Shown here piece by piece: positions 23,292 through 34,265 of a stretch of 64,000 bases of DNA; within the stretch, counting starts at the first letter, position 1; the number at the start of each line of letters is the position of its first letter. This DNA comes from Massariosphaeria phaeospora. Its lineage: Eukaryota; Ascomycota; Dothideomycetes; Pleosporales. The DNA is taken from contig JAADJZ010000007.1 in the NCBI GenBank assembly GCA_011032825.1, positions 558,001 to 622,000 of the forward strand, given 5' to 3'. Position numbers and translations under genes: made by a program. Below the pieces are notes generated by a model. That model worked only from the letters and a program-made list of their open reading frames with translations, was not told the DNA's origin and made no database searches.

Positions 23292-24389
23292 GGTCCGCAA
23301 CCTACCTAAAACAAAAATTTCGACTTATGCGCTGTGGGCATGCGTGTTGTTTGCTCGAACAGGGGACTCTCTTCACTCCAAGGGCGGGCGGTATGGTTAT
23401 ATTTCAATAGGTTGACATCCTTACCTGTTCCCCGCAACGGAGAATGTTGTGCTTGATATTCTTCCTTCCACTTCGACTTGCATTGCCTTCTTCCCCTCTT
23501 CTCCTCATCGTCTTATTCAACCACTTCTCCTTACGCTCATCCAGCGGGGCACGACGACCATGCGTAGAGCATGTGTGCGCGCAGATGCCACATGTTCTTT
23601 CTACCCTTTCTTCTGAATCTCTAAAACTCCAGCTACGGCGTTCATCTGGGCACAAGATACTTCGAAGAGAAAACTATATCTCTGTGAATGTACTCTTCTT
23701 CATGGTGGTGGTAATGGCAAGCGACGGCGTAATGGCGTAGTCTAATGTTTTGATCTTTTAGCTTGACCAGGGAGAGACCTGGGTGGTGGGTCACGATAAT
23801 ATGATGTGTTCAAGTTTCAATGCGGCTTTTGAGGGTTGCTGTGATGAGGTGAACTTAACTGGATTGTGTCTGTTTACTAGGTAACAAAGTGACGGAGTCT
23901 GGGATTATGCGACTTGGGTGGAGATGTATCTAGCTCTGTGTGCGAGATCGGAGGTATGGTCAAGGTGCATTGGGACGGTGCATGATGATGTCTCTTTGAA
24001 GTAGGATTTCCTGCGTTATGTAGATGTGGCGTTTGTCGTCTGTATGTTGGACATAGAGCAGTGACGATGTACGTTGAGGTCGTGGTAAGGGTAAAATGAG
24101 TGTGTTGGTGTTGTTCTATCTAATATACAAGTGCAACGAGATACAAATACAGGAAAGGAAATAACAGTGTTGGTAAGAAAATAATGTGGCAGTTTAGGTG
24201 TGGTCTCATGCAGGCTGTCCGCCTTGGTCTCCTCCTGTGTTGGTGGCATGCTATCTAGTACATGCAGAGATACTCACTAAAATACAAATTCGGGAAAGGA
24301 AATGACAGTGCTGAAAACAAAGAAAGGGGGCAGTCTCGGTGTAGTATGTATGGGTGTAGTGTAATGTAAGAGTCCGTCTCGGAGGTTGT
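23292..24389. other. Convergent spacer, nothing recognised
   Basis: This 1.1 kb region lies between convergent genes and should contain both 3' ends. It is AT-rich with several short frames lacking motifs. Two stretches near 24120-24190 and 24280-24330 share short runs (ATACAA.TTC or AG.GGAAAGGAAAT.ACAGTG), suggesting a small local duplication. Confidence 0.4.
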
Positions 24390-24886
24390 TTAGGCCGTCG
24401 TGGTCTCCTTTGCTGGCGCTCTCTCCTTGGCGTCTTGGTATTTTTCACCTTTGTATAAGGCGTCGAAAGCTACCTTTGCGATGCCGTGGTGTTTGAGTGC
24501 TTCAGTGTACACCTTCTCTAGATCTTTGTCCTCTGTTGCATCATCGTGCGCTGCCTTTGCAGCATCGAGCTTTGCCTTTGCGATGTCATAGTCCGCCTTT
24601 ACGGCATCCCACTTTGCTATAGCATCGATAACTATCGAGGAGAGTTAGCGTCTATAGTGGAAGAGAGTGACAAGACTGAATTACGGTTCTGAGTGCACTC
24701 CTTCTCTGCGTTCCAGCCGCCGTACTGAGGGTTGTCAATGTCGAGATTAGAGCTAGTGGAAAACCAGGATTTCTTCATTTGACACTCCTCCCAGATAGCT
24801 TCGTTGGTTGTTATGCCGTTCTGGTCATCCTGGGCGTTCTTGAGCGAGCCGATGGGGATGGTGAATGCGGTGAAGTTTGCTGACAT
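24390..24886 (-). CDS. Hypothetical protein with charged helical C-terminus
   Basis: Exons 24685-24886 and 24390-24631 join across a 53-bp GT-AG intron to give 147 residues, starting MSANFTAFTIPIGSLKNAQ. The C-terminal half is a Lys/Ala/Asp-rich stretch with regular small-hydrophobic spacing (IAKWDAVKADYDIAKAKL and onward), which looks like a long amphipathic helix or coiled coil. There are two cysteines in the N-terminal half and no signal peptide. No family is recognised. The start codon has no close in-frame competitor. Confidence 0.6.
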
Positions 24887-26800
24887 TGGTGTGTTGGTCT
24901 GTTGTTTTTATTAGTATGATAATATTATAGTGTTATCTTACTGTGCGCCTAGATCAGGCTGAGACTACTCGCTATTGATCAGTCGAATCTCCCCATTAGT
25001 ATGACAAAATGCTTCTTGACTATGGATAGAGCGGACAAAGCCGTACTGCACACTCTCGCCGTAAAGTCTAGGGTACCTACCTGAGGTGCCGTTGATTACA
25101 CTGAGTGTTTCGAGTAGTCTGTGTAGTAGGTTTCGAAGAGGTTCGACTAGTTGATTGGTGTTCAGTATCTGTAGAAGTAGTACTCGAAGTTCGGGAGTAT
25201 GAGGAGAAGAAAAGACGCCGCAGGAGGTGTCTTTATACCCTTCTGACGTGACTCCTTCGATGAATGACTCTTCTATCCCTGTTCGAGGCTTGGTCTGTGT
25301 CATGCCCTGAGGAGTCACCCACGACAACATTGAATGGTGAATTGGAGTCACAAGAAAATACCGGCGCACCAGAGGTATTGCTTGTACTCGAAGATTGATC
25401 CCTCTGAGAATACTGTCATTACCAGCGCGGCAGTCGCATAAATTTACCTGATCCGACGACAATTCGCATCTACCTACTTGACAAGAATCGCGCACTGTTA
25501 GCTTTATACCATCGCGTGGCATAGCCCTTTCACCATTTGATGTGAAACTTTGAGAGAAGAACAGCTACTAAGATAAGTATATGCCACAGCGACTCGTACT
25601 TGATAATGATGGACTGAAGATGCGGAGTTTGGTGTGATGAGTCTTGTGGGTGACGTTGTGGTTGATGTTCGGCAAATGTGATTACCCACACTTTAGTCAT
25701 AGATGCGCTTCCTGCTCCTGAACTCTCTCGACACTTCATCTCACATCAACTTTACCGCATCGCACCTCGCCCAGCATTTCTAAGATAGACTCCAGATACG
25801 GGCTAGCTTTCGGGTTCGCCCGTCTTACCACACGGGGCTCGGAGAGGCCGAGTATTACTTCGGACCTAATACCCAGCCTCTTCGAGGATCGAGCTTTCAT
25901 GAGAGGTTTCGGTAAACGTCCACTGTCTGCCTTGAACCCCGGAGACTTCTGTTCAGCCCGACTGTTCGAGTTTATAAACAGCCCAAAAGACTCAACGCTT
26001 ACCAAGTACATCTGCCCTGCAAGATAGTGGATCGAAGATCGGACTCTAGATTCACAATGACGGGCTCTGTGGGCGTTTGTTAACGCGCACCCCAATCGCA
26101 GGATGTCGCGTACCCCGCCCAATGGGTATTTGGCTGCTACGACAATACTTTTACCTTTTGATGCAAGGTAAGTTGGCACTTACTCCGTGCAGATAACTTG
26201 CTTATCTGATGCGATTGTTCTCTTTTTGGAGGGTGAGTTTTCGATCCCAAATAAATTCTTAGGATTGAAAAGTAGCCTTGTTGACCTTACCAGTGGCTTT
26301 ACTGGATATAGCATTGAAGGTAGGCGCTTAATGGGAGAACAAGATCAATATTGGGTTGCGCATCAATACAGTAAGCCCCGGACTCTTGGTGTTATGTTAC
26401 GCACCTTCAATCTCGAATCTGGACACTCCCATCCATAAAGATTTCTACCAGTACATTTCGCCCCTGTATAGCCCCGTTTACGCGCCGGGTGTGTACCCCA
26501 CAATTACAAAAGCCGATGTTTTGGAGCCATGAACTAGCCATTGCGGTCTGCGCTGCATGATTTGGCAGCCGGTTTAGGCTTATGGGTTGATCAGGCAACC
26601 CAACAGGCGTGCAAATACGAAAACTCTCGTTTCACACACGAACGGTCGGTTGCCTTATGAGAAAGGGATTTTGCTTACTTCGTGATTTAATGAACATGCT
26701 CCCGTCTGAGCAGTCTTGTGGTTACTGTCGCATCTTTCTCCTCCCGAGTCCTCAAATTTTCTTGTGCTATTCGCTTTAAGAAATAGCCTGGCAGATTGCC
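24887..26800. other. Long gene-poor spacer
   Basis: Almost 2 kb contain no gene I can support. Two minus-strand frames of 185 and 147 codons (24965-25522 and 25736-26179) have no recognisable motif, no initiating context and poor codon texture. The stretch may be decayed sequence. Confidence 0.4.
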
Positions 26801-28333
26801 ATGGATGTAAGTGCTCGACTCGTCTTTTTCGGATCGCAACTAACGAGAAGAAAAGTACCCGTCAGAGGATACGTATAAAGAATTGCACGTTCAACCTGTA
26901 GCCTACTCTTATAAGGAGGTGGTTCAGGACCAAAGCTCTGGGCTACAAGTAGTTGAGGTGGAACCTCTTAATCCGCTACAAGAAGATGGTTCGGAAAAGA
27001 AAGAATTAGCTACTGATGAAGCACCACGTTGGTGGCGAAAGAAGAGATGGATTGTGCTGGGGCTTCTGTTAATTGTGGCTGTGATAGTGGCAGCTGTTCT
27101 CGCTGCCCACTTTACCCGTCAGCAGAAAGAACCTTCGGCTCCGACTTCAGAGAATCATAGTGCTCCAAGTAGACCCACCACCAGCGCAAGACCCTCCGGA
27201 ATCGCCGAGTTATCCTCACTCGCAGCGACAGTTTGGCCGATCGATGGATCCTCTGGCGACTTCATGATACAAGTCATCTATCAAAATGAAGATAATCTGC
27301 TTCAACTGTCGACATCGGACTCCCGAACCGGGTCATGGACGAAGGTTGCCAATCTCACAAGAGCGAAAGCCGGCTCACCTCTTGCTGTCACGGGATTCAA
27401 TAGAATCACACCCGACGGGGCAAAGGTAAGTAGCGTTTGGAGAGATGTGTATGCATGTTGACTGAGCTATACAGGACGTACAGGTCGAGCTGTTCTACAT
27501 TGATGAGCAAGGTAAACTCTTACAATATCTTCTCTATGCCCGTAGCTACGAGCTGACATTGGTAGACAAGGTTAAAGAGTGGAATTGGTCTCTAAATTCA
27601 CCCGATGGGAAAGGCAGCGCTGGTAGCATTAACGAGCACAACTTTCGCGCCCATCCGTCCTCTAGTCTAAGCGCGTACTGGCCATTGATCGCATTACAGG
27701 ACCCCTCCTTGAACCTTGAGGAAATAAGGTTTGGCGGCTCTGATGGATGGACAGGGACGCCGACAGCCTTTGCGATTGCAGAGAACGGGCCAATGTCTGT
27801 TGTGTCTGCTGCAGAAGAGGTTGCAGACATGGTTATCTTCGTCCAGGCGGACAACAAGACTATGATGGAGTACAGCACAAATTTGACGAGTGACTTGTAT
27901 ACAACCTCCAGTGAGTTATTCATGATCTGGAAGCATTGTTTCATGGCTACACGATGCTAATAATTCAACAGACGCAGAACTTGATAAAGAGATTCCGGCT
28001 AATACATCCATCGCCGCCTTTACGCTTCCAAACTCTCAGAACTCGGGCGTTCTAGATACTTACCTACTATCTCAGAACGATGAAGGAAAGGTGGTGTTCC
28101 ACTGGAGAGACGAGAAGGCAGAGCGGAAATCCCGGTCAGACTACAAAGCCTTCCAGGGCGCAGACAAAGGCACCAGCATGACGTGCTTGACAATGTACAA
28201 CTCCGCTGGTGCCCCAGTGGATGTGAAGCAAGTCCCAAGATGCTACTTCACAGCCGGCGGCTTCATCAAGGAAGTGGAGTTTGATGCTGGAGCTGGGGAT
28301 TGGAAGATGCTGGGTGATGTACCGCTACAGTGA
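26801..28333 (+). CDS. Type II membrane protein, lectin-like ectodomain
   Basis: Four exons (26801-26806, 26856-27425, 27475-27910 and 27972-28333) give about 457 residues. The first exon is only ATGGAT, but it supplies the sole ATG for the frame; the joined start reads MDYPSEDTYKEL. A cytosolic tail of about 60 residues ends in WWRKKRW. One membrane segment follows (about 66-88), then a Ser/Thr/Pro-rich stalk and an extracellular domain of repeated blades such as MIQVIYQNEDNLLQLS and VELFYIDEQG. This layout matches fungal proteins annotated as fucose-specific-lectin-like six-blade propellers, but sugar-binding residues cannot be confirmed. The segment 27512-27565 is either coding or a 54-bp intron without frame change; I kept it as coding. 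Confidence 0.75.
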
Positions 28334-29535
28334 GATGCTGCGTTTTCACGTGCATCGTTTGGACTGGAATTTCCCTCGAGCAAGAACATGCGGATCTTTC
28401 GAGTTTCCACAATTTGAACCCGAAATCACCGACCTTGCACACTCCGCAGCATCTACATAGCCGTCACCGACGGCGCCCACCACAGCCTCTTATCTCATTG
28501 GACCGAAGAACAAGCATCTTGTTCACCTGATCGAATACATCATCACCATCTACCAGTAGCCGTCACTGTTCAGTGTTCCGGGGCCATGATTTGATCCGAT
28601 TAGCATTATCTCTTTCGAACAGATAGCGACCTACCCCCAGGAAATCAACTGCTCGACGGCCTACTTTTCTACGCCATCGCACCAGCGTTGCTCTTGCTGG
28701 TACCTGGCCGCCTCGTCCACCTGTAACACGATAGTACCATAGATTTTATTCGCAACAACCATTTTAATCTCATTCACCATCCCGGTCCTGTTTACATGAT
28801 ACCTTTTCCCTTCACGAATCCTCGAGGATACGAAGTCTCGCCCGCAGACGCCGGAACGGTCATGGTCAACCTCGAGGTATCACTAATACTATTAATTTTC
28901 ATTCATCCTTGGTGAGTAGACAGACTAGTCTACAGACAAGCGCGGCAGAAGATGGACTGTCTGTGTTGACGACTAGTTTGGTTGTCTTTTTCTTTGCCAG
29001 ATCGCAACAGCAATCAGTGGCGCTGTATGGTTGGACAGTGCCACTGCTACGACCCTTGGTTGCGGCAGCGGCGGACTATCGAGGAAGCAGTAGCTTGGCG
29101 ATAGCAAATGGAAGAGAAAGTTGACACTGTGAAAAGAATGAAATTGGTAGTCGGTAGCAACTATGAAGTGATTTGAGAAGTAATGCCGCACTTGTCCACG
29201 CTACATGATTAGCGGGAGTAGTAGCGCTATATTTGCTAAGCCCTCTCTCGTACCGAGAGAGTCTCGCTCATTTTCAGAGAATCCCTTCGTACGAGAGCCC
29301 TCTAGGACAATGGTCAGATTAGGAGCAGGTTAGTCACTCTGCCGCCACTTGCTCCACCGTCGTCCTTGACTCTCTCTTTCCTTCACAAAACGACGAGCAA
29401 GGACGATCACCACGTTTGTACAAACAATCCTAGAGGAGACGCGATAACGAGCCACCATTGACCCCTCCGCTACATTCTAAACGTTGTACACGCTTTCAGT
29501 CCACAGCTCCTCAACTGTCGCTCCTTTCGATCACG
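28334..29535. other. Spacer with possible membrane-exon relic
   Basis: A plus-strand stretch at about 28622-28726 reads DSDLPPGNQLLDG and then a hydrophobic, membrane-like run before a stop. A further frame starts at 28797 (MIPFPFTNPRGYEV). Neither connects to a complete gene. A perfect hairpin CTCTCTCG-TAC-CGAGAGAG lies near 29243-29261. The right end should be the promoter of the hydrolase gene. Confidence 0.35.
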
Positions 29536-30433
29536 ATGACTACACTTTCCAATCTCGCCGTTGTTGTCTGCCATGGTAGCTACCACTCGCCGGCACCATA
29601 CATGCCATTGGTTGATGCTCTGAAGGCGGCAGGTATCGATGCCTACTGTCCCCAGCTGCCTACTTCCAACCTAGCCAAGCTGAACGTTGGCGATGTCAAC
29701 CACCCAGATTTCGACCTCGGTCCCCCTACTGGAGGGTATCCCCAGGGTGAACAAGACGCCGAGGTGATACTTGGCATACTGAAGCCTTTGGTGGAGGAGC
29801 AAGGCAAGAATGTCATCTTGATCGGCCACTCCTCCGGTGGCTGGGTTGCGACTCAAGCTGCACAGAAAGAGCTGCAGGCTGAAGAGAGGGCCAGAAACAA
29901 GCTCTCAGGCGGAATCATCGGCGTCCTCTACGTCGGCGCCTTCATCATACCTGTCGGAGAGTCGATTCACAGTTACTTTCAACCAAAAGATGGCTCAGCG
30001 TTGGTGCCTCCCTTCATGAAGTTCCATGTAAGTTAGTGCCAATGCCATCATCTTCACTGCCTCTAACCAGACCAATTAGAAACATGGCATGGACGGGCTC
30101 GGGACGATGGTGAAGCCAGAAACATTCCTCTTCGGCGATGTAGACGCGGACACGGCTCAGAAATATGTTCCGACGTTGACGGCGTGTCCGATTCTGACAT
30201 CCAAGCTCACCAACGACAACGTGTACTCGGAGCTGCCCTGCGCGTACCTCGTTCTGGACGCGGATATGACGCTTCCCAAGGAGTATCAAGAGGGCATGGT
30301 GGCTGCTCAAGTTGCGCGTTCCAAGGTCCCCTTCAAGACGTACCACAGCCCATCTGGGCACTCGCCGCATGTCAGCTGGACTGAGGGAATGGTTGATGTC
30401 GTTCAAGACTTCTCTAAGAGCGTTACTGCTTGA
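29536..30433 (+). CDS. Alpha/beta hydrolase-fold protein
   Basis: Exons 29536-30027 and 30080-30433 give 281 residues. The start MTTLSNLAVVVCHGSYHSP carries the HG oxyanion strand of this fold. The nucleophile elbow is GHSSGG, with Ser at about residue 102, and the C-terminal KTYHSPSGHSPHVSW supplies the catalytic His. An acidic residue before it, in LVLDADMTLP, is the likely third member. No signal peptide is present. It resembles cytosolic fungal hydrolases of unknown substrate with an AB_hydrolase_6-like architecture. An in-frame codon 78 bp upstream is not an ATG. Confidence 0.87.
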
Positions 30434-30844
30434 ACAGTGCCTGTGCAGTTAGTGGGCTTTTTGTGCCGCAAGCCTGGAATAATCACAACTGTTTTACTTC
30501 GCTTAAATGAAACGCCCCGCCGGTCAGCCGCAAGTTGCAACAAAGCTAAGGATGCCCAACGCAGGCAGCAGGATAGGTGACATGCATGGCCAATGGACGC
30601 AGCTGGCAGGTGCGGTGGTCAGCGTTGCTAGGGGCTTAGGGCGGGGTGTGGCTGTGTTTGTGGTGCACAGTCACGGTGCATTTCAGCTTGCTCATAGCTC
30701 CCCCACCCACTCCCATAGCCGCCTCTCACTTAAACCTCACACTCTTCCTCCACCTGCACTCTCGCCCACGCGCCCTCTGCTCTCCAGCACACCTCACAGC
30801 CTTCCAACCTACCTGCTCAGCCCGCAGCACATCGCCGCTCGACC
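30434..30844. promoter_or_regulatory. Promoter region of vWA gene
   Basis: This 411-bp spacer runs between two plus-strand genes. Its right half is C-rich and pyrimidine-rich, as often seen just before fungal transcription starts. No specific element is named. Confidence 0.4.
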
Positions 30845-33541
30845 ATGGGAGTAAGTCGCGCGTCCGCCGCCTCTGGCCTCGTACCCCGCAGCCCCGCGAC
30901 CCCGCCAACAGCTCAGGCAGCAGCCAACAGCTCAGGCAGCAAACGGCCAACGGCCAACGGCCAGCGTCATGTGCAACTCGTCGGGCTGACCAGTGTCTCC
31001 TCTAGCTCGCATCCAAGCTCGCCGCCTCGCAAGGCCCGCCCGGCGCATATCCAGGAGGCCCGCCAGGAGGCGCACCGCAAGGCGGTTATGTGAGTCGCTG
31101 CTGCTGCGTGAAGCCGTTGCCAACAGCACGACCCGCTAACGGCCACTCGACAGCCTGGGCAGCCGCAGTATCAGGCGTACTCTGGTGCCGGCGCTCCGGT
31201 AAGCACTGCACCGTTCCTCTTTTCACTCCGTCCTCGCTTGCTCTGCATCGTCATCGCCCACGCACGCCTGCCCGCCACCTAGCACTCCCGCGCAAACAAA
31301 TCTCGACCCTGCCGCATTCTTGCACTCGACCCTCTCGCTGCCAGCTGCTGTTACCCCGTCTGGCTTTCTGTTCTTTGGACTCGCAGGCCCGTCGTGTCGG
31401 TTGAACAATCCCGCGCACCTTCTGCTCGCTGCTCTGCAACACCTCGCGTCTTGGCCAACGCCATGGCAAACTACGGCGGGTACCAGCCGTACCCCAACCA
31501 CGGACCTAATGCCTACTCGCAGAGCCCTCAACCGCAGACCAACCCCCCTCTGCCATATCCCTCTGCTTCTCAGGCTCCCTATTCGTCTGCGCAACCCGGC
31601 TCGGGCGGGTACGGCACATCCTCGCCTTACCCTCAATCACACTCGGGATACGATAGACCGGCACCCCCGCCTCCTGGGCAGCCTCAGTCTCCATATCCAG
31701 GCTATGCGCCCCAAAGCCAGCCTCCATACCAGCAGCAATCGTTTAGGCAGCAACCGCAGCAGCAGTATGGCCAGCCACAGTACGGACAGCAACAACAACC
31801 TTCTTGGCAGCAGCAACAATGGCCGCAGCAACAACAGCAACAATACGGAAGCCAGCCTTATGGACAACAGCCCTATGGATCAGGACCATATAGCCAGAAT
31901 GTTCGTATACTTTATCACCGCCATGCTTCAGTGGAATACCTTTGCAGACCCTGAAGGCGCTGCCACGGATGCGCTCCACACCTTCTGAATAGCCTTACAA
32001 CTATCTTGATTCGCCGCGTTGGTTGATGCAGAGCCGAGCAAATATTGAATGTACTGTTTTCAGGAAACAGGCTAACATCTTACCAAACAGGGTGGACCTC
32101 CCGGACAGCCTCCCCAACAGCAATATGGCGCTCCACGCCCGCCTCAAGGACAATACGGTCAGCCACCTCCAGGACAATACGGTCAACAACAGTCCGTTCA
32201 GGGAAGCCCAGCGGAAGTCGGGGCCTACAAACAACTACTCCAGGCCTGCATCCAGGAGAAGCAGCTCCAGACCTTTTACCCACCAGGTTCTCCGATCGTA
32301 GACCAGATTGCGAATCGTGCTCCAGCTCTGATCAGCCAGCTCATCCAGCGCTGGCGCATTGCCAAGGAAGTTGCGAACGACATTGTCAAGCTGGCGTTGT
32401 ACGACATTGTCTTGTACATTGGTACGTGATGCTTTACCGTGCCAAGAACCCTCACTGACAGTCCAAAGATGACAGCGGATCCATGCAGTTCGAGGAGGAA
32501 GGCAGCCGTATCAAAGATCTGCGTCTCATTCTAGATCGTGTCTCCTATGCGGCTACTCTCTTTGATGCTGACGGCATATCCGTCCGCTTTATGAACACTA
32601 ATCTTCACGAGATGCGTGACAACAACGGTCGTCAGCTCCAGGACATCGTTGCGAATGAGTCTCAAATTGAGACCATCATGCGTGGCGTCAAATTCCAAGG
32701 TCTAACTCCTATGGGCACGTCGCTCCGGGAGAAAGTCATCGAAAAGATCGTTCTTGCAAGGGCAGGCAGTGGACAGCTCAAGAAGCCTGTTCTTGTCGTC
32801 ACTATCACCGACGGCCAGCCAGCTGGTGAGCCACAAAATGCGGTGTTTGACACCATCCGCTATGCTTTCGAGTCGCTACAGCGATACCCGCAGTACGGAC
32901 GCGGTGCCCTCGCCTTTGAGTTCGCCCAGGTTGGCAATGATGAATCAGCGAAGAAGTTCCTAGGAAAGCTCGATGAGGATCCTGTCATTGGCCCCATGGT
33001 CGATTGCACCTCCAGTAAGTCATAAGCTCTCTATCGAGTTTCAGATAGCTGATACAACCTTCTAGATTTTGAAAATGAACAAGAGGAGATGTCACGTGCG
33101 AACCCACCAGTCGACCTCACACCCGATCTTTGGATCGTCAAGCTTCTCCTCGGTGCCATCGACTCGAGCTATGATACCAAAGACGAGAAGACAAACCGGC
33201 CCGCTGGTGCACCAGGTGGCTACGGAGCCCCGCCACCTGGCCAATATGGTCAACAGCAGCAGTACCCACCACAGGGAGGCCAGTATGGAGCTCCACCTCA
33301 GGGAGGTCAATATGGAGCCCCACCTCAAGGGGGCCAATACGGAGCTCCTCCTCCAGGTCAATACGGCCAACAACCGCAGCACCCGCCGCAGGGAGGTCAA
33401 TATGGCGCGCCACAACCAGGACAATACCCGCCACAAGGCCAGTACCCTCAGCAAAGTAGGCCGCCTCAGGGACCGCCACAGGGTGGATATCCTGGACAAC
33501 AGCAGCAGCAGTATGGTGCGCCACCCCCTGGACGGTACTAG
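30845..33541 (+). CDS. vWA-domain protein with prion-like PQ/GY repeats
   Basis: The protein has a central von Willebrand A domain flanked by low-complexity Gln/Pro/Gly/Tyr arms. Likely exons are 30845-30850, 31006-31089, 31154-31198, 31487-31900, 32091-32421, 32469-33014 and 33066-33541, about 633 residues. The first three encode MG, LASKLAASQGPPGAY and PGQPQYQAYSGAG pieces and are less certain; an alternative start is the ATG at 31463. The vWA core shows DDSGSM (metal-ion site), PMGTSLRE and ITDGQPAGEP, so metal binding looks intact. The last exon has tandem GGQYGAPPQ repeats at roughly 33275-33420. The low-complexity arms resemble phase-separating or adhesive sequences, but function is unknown. 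The donor after exon 4 (GTTCGT) is weak. Confidence 0.82.
33275..33420 (+). repeat. In-frame repeats encoding GGQYGAPPQ
   Basis: A 27-bp unit, GGAGGTCAATATGGAGCCCC with variants, recurs in tandem in the last exon of the vWA gene, and related GQYG units occur on either side. Synonymous differences between copies show the array is not very recent. Confidence 0.85.
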
Positions 33542-34265
33542 GTGCGGAAGCGAAAACTTTCACTCAGTATCAAATGGGTAGTGGGTGAGTAAACGGCCTC
33601 ATGAGTTGGTGGCTATGGATTATACATCAGCTTCTTCTTCCTGATATGTTTGGTGTGAAGCCAACTAGTTGCAAACAGATTGCTAGACGGGATGGTCTAC
33701 AGTAGATAGCAATCCTAAAACGATTCATTTCTAAGCATTCTGCTGCTTTAGCGTCCTGTTGACCATGGTTGAGTGTCTCTCTATATGTGCACAAGTAAAG
33801 TATGGCATAAAGCTGCAGTATGTGCCAACTGCTGGCAAGGGACCACAGTAGTAGGACAATTAGTTTGACTGGAGTTCTAGCTACACCTTCCTGCTAGCCC
33901 TTGGCGGCAAACATTTGCAAGTTTATGCGGAACTGATAGTAGTACATGAGTTTGAGCCCTTGTCGAAGGGCCGCTTCAGATAACCGTAGACTCCAAATCC
34001 CCGGGGTATAACGATAAAACAGACCAGCTGGCTGTTGATGACTGATAACCCCCCAATGAATAGAAAAGATGCAGTGGGTTGGTTAGGTGGGGCTGTAAAC
34101 AGTAACAGTACATGCACCTACCGGTTTTCTCGCTTGTTCCGCCTTGTCGGCCCGATACCCCTATTTACTTTCCCAGCGTCTGAGCTAGACCCTACGATCC
34201 TAATGTTGTGCATTGCCCTGCTACTCGGCATTGCTCTTGTTTCAGAATGGTACTTGAGAGTTGAG
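33542..34265. other. Convergent spacer, nothing recognised
   Basis: This 724-bp region lies between convergent genes. It is AT-rich on the left, and I see no gene or structured element. Confidence 0.4.

Noticed and set aside
24965..25522. 185-codon minus-strand frame
   Set aside because: No motif, no supporting context and no convincing start; kept as spacer.
25795..25860. Possible tRNA T-arm (GGGTTCGCCC)
   Set aside because: No anticodon or acceptor stem could be folded around it, and no other tRNA-like hallmark was found in the window.
25736..26179. 147-codon minus-strand frame
   Set aside because: No recognisable domain, no splice-compatible partner exons, and composition unlike neighbouring genes.
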